A DNA stretch of 14,385 bases from an uncultured Lachnospiraceae bacterium (GTDB lineage Bacteria; Bacillota; Clostridia; Lachnospirales; Lachnospiraceae), in contig CALGGL010000256.1 of the NCBI GenBank assembly GCA_937915975.1, positions 1 to 14,385 on the forward strand. Direction: 5' to 3'. A program made the position numbers and the translations under genes. This document shows positions 1 to 7,396 of the stretch, piece after piece (the stretch's first letter is position 1; each line of letters starts with the position of its first letter). The notes under the pieces are model-generated. The model searched no databases, was not told the DNA's origin, and was given only the letters and a program-made list of their open reading frames with translations.

Positions 1-753
1 GGTTACAACATAGTATATGATGCCATGTTAAAGCAGGGTGATAAATATGTATTTATTCCGGGCAAGGACTACAAAACACCGGATCCTGAAGAACCTGTAG
101 GTGAAGCAATGGACGGATTTATAAATGTATATGCCGTATGTTTTGCTGACAGCAATCCTGAATACTATGATTTTCTTGATTGGGGCGGTGCGCCGCTAAA
201 GCAGGTTGAAGCTTTGGATACTCCGAACGGAGAAACCGGTGACGATACAGATTATGATGATATTTGGAAAATGGCAGCCGGAGAATATTATTTTGCAAGC
301 GGTGCCGGCGCCTGGTCAACAGACCTTACCCTTTACGAAGACGGAACTTTTGATGCCCAATACCACGACTCCAATATGGGTGAATCCGGTGACGGTTATG
401 ATGGTACAACCTACTTTGGCATATGCTCCGGTCAGTTCACTATAACCGGAAAGGTTGATGATAATATATATGAAATGACTATGGAAATTACAGATCACTC
501 CCCATTAGATGAAGAATATATCGAAACCTACGAGGAATCTGATTACAAGAACCGTATGGTTTCCTCCGAAGTATACGGTATCGATGGCGGCACAACCTTC
601 TGGCTCATCCTGGAAGACACCCCAACAGACGAATTGCCTGAAAGCTTCATATCCTGGATGGCTATGTCCCGTGCCTGGGGCGATGATATCCCTGCCACAC
701 TTCCGTTTAACGGCATATATAACATAGATGGAGACGCCGGCTTCGGGCAATAG
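1..753 (+). CDS. 3' part of an acidic, probably secreted protein of unknown function (5' end outside the window)
   Basis: The reading frame is open from the first base (residues GYNIVYDA precede the first ATG at 25) and no ribosome binding site precedes that ATG. I therefore read this as the C-terminal 250 residues of a longer gene, ending in TAG at 751-753. The visible protein is strongly acidic and rich in Gly, Tyr, Asp and Thr, with no transmembrane segment and almost no cysteine. An acidic linker (NGETGDDTDYDD, about residues 78-90) separates a short N-terminal part from a domain of about 150 residues. That domain has alternating hydrophobic and aromatic strands (GEYYFASG, LTLYEDGTFDAQY, GQFTITG, YEMTMEI, TFWLILED), as expected of a beta-barrel or lipocalin-like fold. 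The composition suits an extracytoplasmic protein or lipoprotein, but the N-terminus that would carry a signal peptide is missing. I do not recognise the family. Confidence 0.75.
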   Translation, partial: GYNIVYDAMLKQGDKYVFIPGKDYKTPDPEEPVGEAMDGFINVYAVCFADSNPEYYDFLDWGGAPLKQVEALDTPNGETGDDTDYDDIWKMAAGEYYFASGAGAWSTDLTLYEDGTFDAQYHDSNMGESGDGYDGTTYFGICSGQFTITGKVDDNIYEMTMEITDHSPLDEEYIETYEESDYKNRMVSSEVYGIDGGTTFWLILEDTPTDELPESFISWMAMSRAWGDDIPATLPFNGIYNIDGDAGFGQ

Positions 754-783
754 CAATAAAAAAATAAAATATTAAAAAAATTA

Positions 784-812
784 TTGAAAATTCGACCAAA
801 AGCCTCCATAAT
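784..812 (+). promoter_or_regulatory. Candidate sigma-A promoter for the membrane-protein gene at 855
   Basis: TTGAAA at 784-789 and CATAAT at 807-812 are separated by 17 bp, each one base away from the vegetative consensus. Transcription would start near 819, giving a leader of about 36 nt. The -10 box lies inside the 5' arm of the inverted repeat at 803-844, so a transcript from this promoter lacks that arm. The region is AT-rich, so a chance match is possible. Confidence 0.5.
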
Positions 813-844
813 TTATCTAATGTACGGTAGATATTTTATGGAGG
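803..844 (+). promoter_or_regulatory. Inverted repeat covering the ribosome binding site of the gene at 855
   Basis: CCTCCATAA (803-811) pairs perfectly with TTATGGAGG (836-844). After a 2x2 T-T internal loop, TATCTA (814-819) pairs with TAGATA (828-833), leaving an 8-nt loop (820-827). The 3' arm contains the Shine-Dalgarno GGAGG (840-844), 10 nt before the ATG at 855, so the folded RNA would hide the ribosome binding site. No T-run follows, so it is not an intrinsic terminator. It could act as a translational switch, or as an operator dyad over the -10 box. Confidence 0.6.
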
Positions 845-854
845 TATTGTTATT

Positions 855-1781
855 ATGTCATTTAAAGAAAAATACAATGAAAGTAAAAGTATTTTATTAA
901 TGGGCTTTCTGTTTGTTTTTGGTATTATATTGTTATCCTTTACATCCAAAAATGCATCTTATACATTTTCCGGAAAAGCAAAGGACGGAAATGCGATAGT
1001 GGCATCCGGCGGTGAATTTAAGAAAAGCGATATAATAACTATTGATATAGATTTTTTAACCCCTGCTTATGCGGAATCAAAGGGGGCAAACAGATTTGGA
1101 TTAACACATTCCTACTATTATATCGCCTGGTTGGATGACGGAAGCCTTATAACTATTTCCGCAAAAGATGCAAATAAGATTCAGGAGCTCAATAAATTCT
1201 CAAGCGAAGTATATGATTATGTTATGGGAAAAACCAGCGTTGCACCAAAACCGATTACCGTTACAGGAGAGCTTCACAAGTTGGATTCCGAGGTTGCTGA
1301 GTACTTTAAAAAAGAGGTTGAAATAGCAAAGTATTCTCTTAATCCGAATACAATGTCCATGGAAGTTGACAACTCCAAATTCACAAAGATATACGATTTG
1401 GAAATCGACACCAGCTACTCCAGAACGCTAATGGCAATTTTCACCATATTTGCAATTGTACTTACATTTGCATCAGGCGCCGGTCTGCTATACATAATAA
1501 TAGGTTCAAAATCAAAGTCCTCAACCTCATCCGCATCGGCTTATTCCGATACATATGAAACCCGGACATCCGCAATGAGCGATAACGATCCTATATTTAA
1601 CCGCTCCTTCTACAATACATATGCAAACAAAGGCTCTGTAAACAATACAAGTGAAAAAACAAAAGATTCCGAGCCCGATTACGAGCCCGGAAGTTTAAAC
1701 TATGATTCTGATAACGACTCCGAAGAAACTGACGAACCAATATCCACCGGCAGCAAATTCAAATTAAAAGATAACGACTAA
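855..1781 (+). CDS. Two-helix membrane protein with an extracytoplasmic domain and an acidic cytoplasmic tail, function unknown
   Basis: The protein has 308 residues. The ATG at 855 has a GGAGG 10 nt upstream. A first hydrophobic helix spans about residues 12-30 (ILLMGFLFVFGIILLSF) and a second about 191-217 (TLMAIFTIFAIVLTFASGAG...LLYIII). Between them lies a soluble region of about 160 residues with beta-like strands, probably outside the cell. The last 90 residues are polar and low in complexity, rich in Ser, Asp, Glu and Asn, and probably cytoplasmic and disordered. A hairpin loop with both ends inside is the simplest topology, but the orientation is not certain. I do not recognise the family. 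The gene ends 2 bp before the stop of the convergent metG, with no visible terminator between them. Confidence 0.8.
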   Translation: MSFKEKYNESKSILLMGFLFVFGIILLSFTSKNASYTFSGKAKDGNAIVASGGEFKKSDIITIDIDFLTPAYAESKGANRFGLTHSYYYIAWLDDGSLITISAKDANKIQELNKFSSEVYDYVMGKTSVAPKPITVTGELHKLDSEVAEYFKKEVEIAKYSLNPNTMSMEVDNSKFTKIYDLEIDTSYSRTLMAIFTIFAIVLTFASGAGLLYIIIGSKSKSSTSSASAYSDTYETRTSAMSDNDPIFNRSFYNTYANKGSVNNTSEKTKDSEPDYEPGSLNYDSDNDSEETDEPISTGSKFKLKDND

Positions 1782-1783
1782 AT

Positions 1784-3781
1784 CTAGCTTATCATAGCTC
1801 CGGCAGGCATATCCTTTTCTGCGGTAAGGAGTGCGAGATTGCCCTCAAAATCCTCTGCACAAAGGAGCATACCCTCTGATAAAACTCCTGCAAGCTTGGT
1901 TGGCTTAAGATTGGTTATTACAACAACCTTCTTACCGACCATCTGCTCAGGTGTGTAGTAATTCTTAATTCCGGATACAATCTGAAGCGTCTTACCGTTA
2001 ACCTGAACCTGTGAGCATAAAAGCTTCTTGGAATCCTTTACTTCCTCACAAGCGATAATTTCACCCATCTGAAGTGACATTCTGTTAAACTCATCTATTG
2101 TTATTTCTTCCTTTTGCTTGGTTTCAATTGTCGGAATCTTAAGCTCAGGTCTTTTTTCCTTCTTCGGCTTTTCTTCCTCAGGCTCTTCCTCAGCCTTTGA
2201 AGGGAAGCGTCTTTCAATTTCGTCAAGCATAGGCTCTGCATCAATTCTTGCAAATAATATCTCCGGCTCTGCAGTTACCTTAGCACCCGACGGATAAAGA
2301 CCGAAGCTTGATAACTCAGTTACTCTTCTTTTCTCAGCATTTAACTGCTTTAATATCTTTTCCGATGTCTCAGGCATAAACGGCTCAAGCAAAGATGCAC
2401 CTACAATTATGCTTTCAACAAGATTATATAATACGGTATTAAGTCTGTCCTTATGCTCTTCATCCTTGGCAAGTACCCAAGGCTCAGTCTCATCAATGTA
2501 CTTATTGCATCTTCTGAACAGGTTAAATATCTCTGTTATGGCATCAGCTACTCTAAGCTTGTCCATGCAGGCATTAACCTTTAATCTCGTATCCATAACC
2601 ACCTTCTTCAAGTCCTCATCCACTAACTGGTTATCTCCCGAATTGGTAACTACTCCGTCAAAGTACTTATTAGACATGGATATGGTTCTGTTAACAAGAT
2701 TGCCAAGAGTATTGGCAAGATCTGAATTAATTCTCTCTATAACAAGCTCCCATGAAATTATTCCGTCATTTTCATACGGCATCTCATGAAGAAGGAAATA
2801 TCTAACGGCATCCACGCCGAATAAGTCAACCATGTCGTCCGCATAGATAACATTTCCTCTTGATTTACTCATCTTGTTACCCTTGTTATTGCCCTGCAAA
2901 AGCCAAGGATGTCCGAAAATCTGCTTAGGTAACGGTAAATCAAGCGCCATAAGCATACAAGGCCAGTAAATAGTGTGGAATCTTAAAATGTCCTTACCGA
3001 TAAGATGTAAATCTGCCGGCCAGTATTTTTTAAATAATTCATCACTAGGCTCGTCCACCCTGTAACCAAGTTCGGTAATATAGTTTGAAAGCGCATCTAT
3101 CCATACGTAAACTACATGCTTAGGGTCAAAATCAACCGGTATTCCCCACTTAAATGAAGTTCTGGATACACATAAATCCTGTACACCCGGAAGAAGGAAA
3201 TTGTTCATCATCTCATTCTTTCTGGACTCCGGCTGAATAAAGTCCGGATTGGAATTTATATACTCTATAAGCTTTGGTGTATATTTACTGAGCTTAAAGA
3301 AATATGCTTCCTCCTTTGCAGGAGAAACCTCACGTCCGCAATCAGGGCATTTACCGTCAACCAACTGTGACTGCGTAAAGAAAGACTCACAAGGAGTACA
3401 GTACATACCCTCGTATTCTCCTTTGTATATATCGCCCTTATCATAAAGCTTCTTGAAAATCTTCTGAACCTGCTTCTCGTGATCTTCATCGGTAGTTCTG
3501 ATAAACTTATCATAGGAAGTATTCATGAGATCCCAGATACCCTTTATCTGGGTTGATACCTCATCAACAAATTCCTTCGGTGTTGAAAGGTTTTCAAACG
3601 CCTTTATCTCTATCTTTTGTCCATGTTCATCTGTTCCTGTCTGGAATCTTACATCATATCCCACAAATCTCTTATATCTTGCAATACTGTCTGCCAAAAC
3701 GATCTCATAGGTGTTACCTATATGAGGCTTACCTGATGTGTATGCTATGGCTGTTGTGATGTAATACGGTCTCTTTGACAT
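1784..3781 (-). CDS. metG: Methionine--tRNA ligase with C-terminal tRNA-binding domain
   Basis: This class I aminoacyl-tRNA synthetase charges tRNA-Met with methionine in the cytoplasm. At 665 residues it has the usual length of the long bacterial form. The Rossmann domain carries the HIGH-type motif as HIGN (residues 20-23) and the KMSKS motif near residue 302 (GNKMSKSRGN). The connective insert has zinc-type CxxC pairs near residues 127 (CTPC) and 147 (CPDC). The helical anticodon-binding domain follows (about 370-530). A Lys/Glu-rich linker then leads to a Trbp111-like tRNA-binding domain (about 562-665; MGEIIACEEV, NLKPTKLAGVLSEGM), which normally supports dimerisation and tRNA capture. 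The start ATG is preceded by an AAGGGGG box with about 7 nt spacing. It is probably expressed alone, because a hairpin at 3851-3873 separates it from murA. Confidence 0.97.
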   Translation of the reverse strand: MSKRPYYITTAIAYTSGKPHIGNTYEIVLADSIARYKRFVGYDVRFQTGTDEHGQKIEIKAFENLSTPKEFVDEVSTQIKGIWDLMNTSYDKFIRTTDEDHEKQVQKIFKKLYDKGDIYKGEYEGMYCTPCESFFTQSQLVDGKCPDCGREVSPAKEEAYFFKLSKYTPKLIEYINSNPDFIQPESRKNEMMNNFLLPGVQDLCVSRTSFKWGIPVDFDPKHVVYVWIDALSNYITELGYRVDEPSDELFKKYWPADLHLIGKDILRFHTIYWPCMLMALDLPLPKQIFGHPWLLQGNNKGNKMSKSRGNVIYADDMVDLFGVDAVRYFLLHEMPYENDGIISWELVIERINSDLANTLGNLVNRTISMSNKYFDGVVTNSGDNQLVDEDLKKVVMDTRLKVNACMDKLRVADAITEIFNLFRRCNKYIDETEPWVLAKDEEHKDRLNTVLYNLVESIIVGASLLEPFMPETSEKILKQLNAEKRRVTELSSFGLYPSGAKVTAEPEILFARIDAEPMLDEIERRFPSKAEEEPEEEKPKKEKRPELKIPTIETKQKEEITIDEFNRMSLQMGEIIACEEVKDSKKLLCSQVQVNGKTLQIVSGIKNYYTPEQMVGKKVVVITNLKPTKLAGVLSEGMLLCAEDFEGNLALLTAEKDMPAGAMIS

Positions 3782-3850
3782 TTTATTTCCCCCTTTTTTA
3801 TATAGTTCTTCTATTCTTAATCGATTAGATTTTTCTCTTTAATGAATATC

Positions 3851-3873
3851 AAAGGCAGATTGTCTCTGCCTTT
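3851..3873 (-). terminator. Probable terminator after murA
   Basis: AAAGGCAGA (3851-3859) and TCTGCCTTT (3865-3873) form a perfect 9-bp stem with a 5-nt loop, 9 bp beyond the murA stop codon. On the minus strand the stem ends in TTT followed by GATATTCATT, so the U-tract is interrupted and termination may be partial. It lies in the 100-bp gap between murA and metG. Confidence 0.6.
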
Positions 3874-3881
3874 ATAAGTAT

Positions 3882-5183
3882 TTAACCTACTCTTAATTTA
3901 AACTTTTGTTCATCACGTTCGTTGTCGACTATCTCTATCTGTCCGCCCAAGGCTCTTATCTTTCCGTCGAAATCTTCATATCCTCTTAAGATATATTTGA
4001 TATCATCGATAGTGCTTATACCCTCTGCCGCAAGTGCTGCGATAACCAGCGCCGCTCCCGCTCTAAGATCCGGAGCAACCAGATTGGCACCTGTATATCC
4101 CTCTACACCGGTAATTATAGCAGAGTTTCCTTCAACCTTTATCCTTGCGCCCATGCGCGCCAGCTCATTTACATATTTAAAACGATTTTCGAATATGCTC
4201 TCGGTTATGATACTGTTACCTGATGAAAGAGCAAGTGTAGTAGCCATCTGCGGCTGCATGTCTGTCGGAAATCCCGGATAAGGAAGTGTCTTTATCTGCG
4301 TGGATTTCATCCTTCCGTCAGCCATAACCCTTATGGAATCATCATACTCTATAACAGTTGCACCAATCTCAGAAAGCTTTGAGGATATAGCCTCCATATG
4401 CTTAGGGATAACATTTTTAATAAGAATATTTCCCTTAGTGGCAACCGCCATCGTCATAAATGTACCGGCCTCAATCTGGTCAGGAATTATAGAATATTCC
4501 GTTCCGACAAGCCTTTGTACACCACGTATTCTTATTACATCGGTACCGGCACCCTTGATGTTTGCACCCATACTGTTAAGGAAGTTTGCAACATCAACTA
4601 TGTGCGGTTCCTTTGCAGCATTTTCTATAGTGGTTTTTCCTTCTGCAAGAACTGCCGCCATCATTATATTAATCGTTGCACCAACGGTTACAACGTCCAT
4701 ATAAATGTGACGACCGATAAGGTTATCCGCTTTAGCCACAACCTTACCTCCGCTTACTATATCCACCTTTGCGCCAAGTGCCTCAAATCCCTTGATATGC
4801 TGGTCGATAGGACGAAGTCCTATATCACAGCCACCCGGAAGAGCCACCTGTGCATACTTGAATTTACCAAGCATAGAACCAAGCAGATAGTAGGATGCTC
4901 TTATTTTTCTTATGTACTCATCATCAACACATAGATTATCTTTATCTATAGTCTTTCCGCAAATTGAAACCGTGTGTAAATCTATATATTTAACAGTAGC
5001 GCCAAGAGCCTCTATCGCTCTGAGCAGTACCTTTGTATCTTCTACATAAGGAACATTTTCAATGATACATTCATCGTCAGTAAGAATAGCCGCAGCAAGA
5101 ATACCTAAAGCAGCATTTTTTGCACCGGCAATTGTTACTTCACCATCTAAAGGCGTACCGCCTTTAATCACATACTTTTCCAT
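3882..5183 (-). CDS. murA: UDP-N-acetylglucosamine 1-carboxyvinyltransferase (MurA)
   Basis: MurA transfers enolpyruvate from PEP to UDP-GlcNAc, the first committed step of peptidoglycan synthesis, and is the target of fosfomycin. The 433 residues form the two-lobed EPSP-synthase-like fold of inside-out alpha/beta barrels. The substrate-binding Lys22-Asn23 pair is present (GAKNAAL). The PEP-adduct cysteine is conserved in PGGCDIGLRP near residue 117, so the fosfomycin-sensitive cysteine form is expected. The catalytic Asp appears in PGFPTDMQPQ. The start ATG has an AAGAGGTG box with good spacing. Firmicutes often carry two murA paralogues, and this window alone does not tell which one this is. 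A consensus promoter lies just upstream. Confidence 0.96.
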   Translation of the reverse strand: MEKYVIKGGTPLDGEVTIAGAKNAALGILAAAILTDDECIIENVPYVEDTKVLLRAIEALGATVKYIDLHTVSICGKTIDKDNLCVDDEYIRKIRASYYLLGSMLGKFKYAQVALPGGCDIGLRPIDQHIKGFEALGAKVDIVSGGKVVAKADNLIGRHIYMDVVTVGATINIMMAAVLAEGKTTIENAAKEPHIVDVANFLNSMGANIKGAGTDVIRIRGVQRLVGTEYSIIPDQIEAGTFMTMAVATKGNILIKNVIPKHMEAISSKLSEIGATVIEYDDSIRVMADGRMKSTQIKTLPYPGFPTDMQPQMATTLALSSGNSIITESIFENRFKYVNELARMGARIKVEGNSAIITGVEGYTGANLVAPDLRAGAALVIAALAAEGISTIDDIKYILRGYEDFDGKIRALGGQIEIVDNERDEQKFKLRVG

Positions 5184-5230
5184 TTTACACCTCTTGACTT
5201 TATGTATTAGGCATATACATAGTCTTAAAG

Positions 5231-5258
5231 ATTATATCACATTTGTGAAAAAAGTAAA
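5231..5258 (-). promoter_or_regulatory. murA promoter with a small palindrome in the spacer
   Basis: On the minus strand TTTACT (5253-5258) and a perfect TATAAT (5231-5236) are 16 bp apart, placing the start near 5224, about 40 nt before murA. The spacer contains TCACA-TT-TGTGA (5237-5248), a 5+5 bp dyad that could bind a repressor, although nothing else here identifies one. No terminator hairpin is visible between pyrI and this promoter, so pyrBI read-through into murA is possible. Confidence 0.65.
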
Positions 5259-5265
5259 CCCAAAA

Positions 5266-5679
5266 TTACTTGTCAGCTTCACAGTAAATACATCTGTAAA
5301 CGCGGTTTTTTTCGTCAGTTAGCACAAATATCTGTGGGATATCTGTTTCAACAGAGGTGATACAGCGTGGATTTTTACATTTTTTTACATTTATAAGCTT
5401 CTTAGGAAGCGCAACCTTCTTTTTCTCGATTGTCTGACCGTCCTTGATAATACTTACCGTAATATCCGGGTCAATGTAGCCTAACACATCAAGATTTACA
5501 TCATACTCCTGATCGATTTTAAGAATATCCTTCCTGCCCATCTTGTTGCTCGTAACATTTTGGAGTATCGCTATGCTACAGTCAAGCTTATCAAGCTCAA
5601 GGTCATGATATACCTGAAATGCCTTTCCGGCGGAAATGTGGTCTAATACAATACCGTTTTGTATACTGTCTACCTTCAT
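5266..5679 (-). CDS. pyrI: Aspartate carbamoyltransferase regulatory chain
   Basis: PyrI is the allosteric subunit that binds nucleotides and assembles with PyrB trimers into the 2(C3)-3(R2) holoenzyme. The protein has 137 residues, slightly shorter than the E. coli chain (about 153). The N-terminal nucleotide-binding domain (to about residue 95) is followed by the zinc domain, whose four cysteines (C101, C106, C130, C133) have the same spacing as E. coli C109, C114, C138 and C141. The ATG follows the pyrB stop codon directly (TAA then ATG, no gap), and its GGGGGTG ribosome binding site lies inside the pyrB coding region. This suggests translational coupling and balanced subunit production. 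Confidence 0.95.
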   Translation of the reverse strand: MKVDSIQNGIVLDHISAGKAFQVYHDLELDKLDCSIAILQNVTSNKMGRKDILKIDQEYDVNLDVLGYIDPDITVSIIKDGQTIEKKKVALPKKLINVKKCKNPRCITSVETDIPQIFVLTDEKNRVYRCIYCEADK

Positions 5680-6597
5680 TTATACATTCACCCCCAAAAG
5701 TGTAAGAATAAGTGCCATACGGACATATTTACCGTTAAGCGCCTGTCTGAAGTAAGCTGCACGCGGGTCATCATCAAGCTCGGTGGAAATCTCATTTACA
5801 CGTGGCAGAGGATGCATAATCGAGAGTGTTTCCTTTGCATTTTTAAGCTTACTTTTATCCAATATGTATGTATCCTTCAAACGAACATAATCAGCCTCGT
5901 TGAAGAATCTTTCCTTCTGTACTCTTGTCATGTAGATTATGTCGAGCTCCGACATAACCTCTTCCATGGTCGTAACTTCCCTATAATCTATATTATTCTT
6001 CTCGAATACTTCTGTGATTATATAATCGGGAACCTTTAATTCCTTTGGAGAAATGAGTATAAATTTTATACCCTCATATCTCGAAAGCGCCTTAATAAGT
6101 GAGTGAACCGTTCGTCCGAATTTAAGGTCACCGCAAAGACCTATGGTGAAATTATTTAAATCTCCCTTTTCACGTTTTATCGTAAGAAGGTCTGTAAGCG
6201 TTTGTGTCGGGTGATTATGTCCGCCGTCGCCGGCATTTATAATTGGTACAGGTGACACCATGGAACCGAGCATCGGTGCACCTTCCTTCGGATGTCTCAT
6301 AGCGATTATATCTGCATAACAGCCTACAACTCTTATGGTGTCTCCCACGCTTTCACCCTTCGTCGCCGAAGATGAATCGGCAGAAGAAAAACCAAGTACA
6401 TTTCCACCTAATTCCATCATAGCTGCTTCAAAGCTAAGTCTGGTTCTTGTACTTGGTTCAAAAAATAAAGTAGCAAGCTTTTTACCCTTGCACGCCTCTT
6501 TGTATTTGTCATGATTACTTATAATATCGAGTGCGAGATTAAGTATCCCATCAATTTCTTCAACACTCAAATCGGTCGGATCAATTAAATGCTTCAT
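5680..6597 (-). CDS. pyrB: Aspartate carbamoyltransferase catalytic chain
   Basis: PyrB condenses carbamoyl phosphate with aspartate to give N-carbamoyl-aspartate, the committed step of pyrimidine synthesis. At 305 residues it has the standard length. The carbamoyl-phosphate loop STRTR is at residues 49-53 and HPTQ at 129-132. The mobile '80s loop' with its Ser and Lys ([13 protein letters not shown]) is at about 71-83, and the aspartate-binding MHPLPR motif is near residue 260. All expected catalytic residues appear intact, in contrast to the divergent paralogue at 7397-8332. The ATG at 6597 has GGGAG at 9-nt spacing. The gene is first in the pyrB-pyrI pair and has its own promoter and an approximately 80-nt structured leader. 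Confidence 0.97.
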   Translation of the reverse strand: MKHLIDPTDLSVEEIDGILNLALDIISNHDKYKEACKGKKLATLFFEPSTRTRLSFEAAMMELGGNVLGFSSADSSSATKGESVGDTIRVVGCYADIIAMRHPKEGAPMLGSMVSPVPIINAGDGGHNHPTQTLTDLLTIKREKGDLNNFTIGLCGDLKFGRTVHSLIKALSRYEGIKFILISPKELKVPDYIITEVFEKNNIDYREVTTMEEVMSELDIIYMTRVQKERFFNEADYVRLKDTYILDKSKLKNAKETLSIMHPLPRVNEISTELDDDPRAAYFRQALNGKYVRMALILTLLGVNV

Positions 6598-6598
6598 C

Positions 6599-6663
6599 TT
6601 TACGCTCCCATCTGTTTACGGAAAGAATCTTCATATCACAAGCAATTATATCCCCCCGTAAAC
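6599..6663 (-). promoter_or_regulatory. Structured pyrBI leader with alternative pairings
   Basis: In the pyrBI leader GTTTACGG (6656-6663) can pair with CCGTAAAC (6614-6621), an 8-bp stem closing a 34-nt loop. The same TTTACG can instead pair with a second CGTAAA (6599-6604) that touches the pyrB start codon and would enclose the GGGAG ribosome binding site. A run of six G (6652-6657) follows the 5' arm. No Shine-Dalgarno plus leader-peptide arrangement or U-tract terminator of the enterobacterial pyrBI type is visible. The repeats are seen directly; a role in pyrimidine control is inference. Confidence 0.45.
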
Positions 6664-6683
6664 TATTAATAATTCTACGTCTA

Positions 6684-6712
6684 ATAATATTCCAAAGCGC
6701 TCTCTGTGTCAA
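6684..6712 (-). promoter_or_regulatory. pyrBI promoter
   Basis: On the minus strand there is a perfect TTGACA (6707-6712), a 17-bp spacer and TATTAT (6684-6689), one base from consensus. The start would fall near 6677. The -35 box overlaps the TGA stop codon (6709-6711) of the upstream membrane-protein gene, so pyrBI has a separate promoter with no intergenic slack. Confidence 0.8.
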
Positions 6713-7209
6713 CTGTTATCATTAATGGTTTTCGTAACCTTAACCCTGTTATCGGTAAATATTTTTTCAATTTTTTTCTTGTCCTCTCTGTCACAGACGA
6801 GAACATACTGTTTTCTGTTTGCCCTTATCTTTAGTATGATGGTACTTCCGTCATTTTCATCATAAACAAGCTTGTAGCTTTTCATAAATTCCCAATCGAT
6901 AAATGTTGTATCGATAAGTGCCCCGTCTTCGGTTATCCCACTTTGTATCTTGGTCTGAAGAATTATAAAAAGCACCATACAGATTACAGCCGGTAAAAAA
7001 ATATAATAATGATAGATAATCATAATAACGGCAAATATCAGACCGACATTTGCCATTATTATCTCGTAGCCGCTCATCCTGTGATGAAGACGGCTTGGTA
7101 TTATTATTTGTTCCTGCCTTTTAATGGCTGATATACAAAGCCACACCGATATACCAAAGCCAAGAAAAAGCACCATACCAAGTATGGTTATCCAATATTT
7201 CCAATCCAT
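6709..7209 (-). CDS. Small membrane protein with a C-terminal PH-like cytoplasmic domain, DUF5673-like
   Basis: The protein has 166 residues. Helix 1 is at about residues 5-28 (YWITILGMVLFLGFGISVWLC), and a pair of helices spans about 50-85 (IIMANVGLIFAVIMIIYHYYIFLPAVICMVLF, shown by composition). The last 75 residues are soluble: GITEDGALIDTTFIDWEFMKSYKL followed by beta-type repeats and a final amphipathic helix (REDKKKIEKIF). This layout of an outer strand pattern with a conserved W-E-x-M/I-x-S-Y resembles small Firmicutes proteins annotated as DUF5673 or YcxB-like; I make that link from memory, with moderate confidence. The ATG at 7209 has GTGGAG at 8-nt spacing. No promoter stands out upstream, where a palindromic repeat fills the gap to the carbamoyltransferase gene. 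Function unknown. Confidence 0.75.
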   Translation of the reverse strand: MDWKYWITILGMVLFLGFGISVWLCISAIKRQEQIIIPSRLHHRMSGYEIIMANVGLIFAVIMIIYHYYIFLPAVICMVLFIILQTKIQSGITEDGALIDTTFIDWEFMKSYKLVYDENDGSTIILKIRANRKQYVLVCDREDKKKIEKIFTDNRVKVTKTINDNS

Positions 7210-7225
7210 AAATTAACTCCACAAA

Positions 7226-7389
7226 TGAGACAAGGGGACAGGCATCTTGTCACATTTTACTAACTCCGACAGTATATAAAAATGTACTCGCATGGCACGT
7301 GTTACTTAACGCCATGCTAAGCACATTTTTATATACTGTCTTCAAATATTGGCTGCATGATGTGACAAGGTGCCTGTCCCCATGTCACA
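7226..7389. repeat. Palindromic mosaic element 1 (BIME-like), between the carbamoyltransferase and membrane-protein genes
   Basis: The two ends are inverted copies of one short unit. The left unit (7226-7254) runs TGAGACA...GGGGACAGGC...TGTCACA and the right unit (7361-7389) runs TGTGACA...TGTCACA. Over 22 bp, 7234-7255 and 7360-7381 are inverted with one mismatch (T against C, still a G-U pair in plus-sense RNA). The core is a different palindrome: GACAGTATATAAAAATGT (7268-7285) pairs perfectly with 7323-7340, and GCATGGC (7290-7296) with GCCATGC (7311-7317). The whole 164 bp can fold as one nested hairpin. It lies 7 bp beyond the stop codon of the carbamoyltransferase gene and may slow or stop transcription, but no U-tract follows. 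No transposase is encoded and I see no clear target-site duplication. Confidence 0.85.
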
Positions 7390-7396
7390 TATAATT

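Noticed and set aside
803..844. Intrinsic terminator for the first plus-strand gene
   Set aside because: The hairpin is not followed by a T-run, and its 3' arm is the ribosome binding site of the next gene.
4398..4934. A 178-codon open frame on the plus strand inside murA
   Set aside because: It is antisense to a fully conserved murA, has an amino-acid composition rich in Cys, His, Tyr and Asn unlike a real protein, and has no ribosome binding site.
6640..6650. A second promoter in the pyrBI leader around a perfect minus-strand TATAAT
   Set aside because: No acceptable -35 box lies 16-18 bp upstream, and the TTGACA/TATTAT promoter further up is far better.
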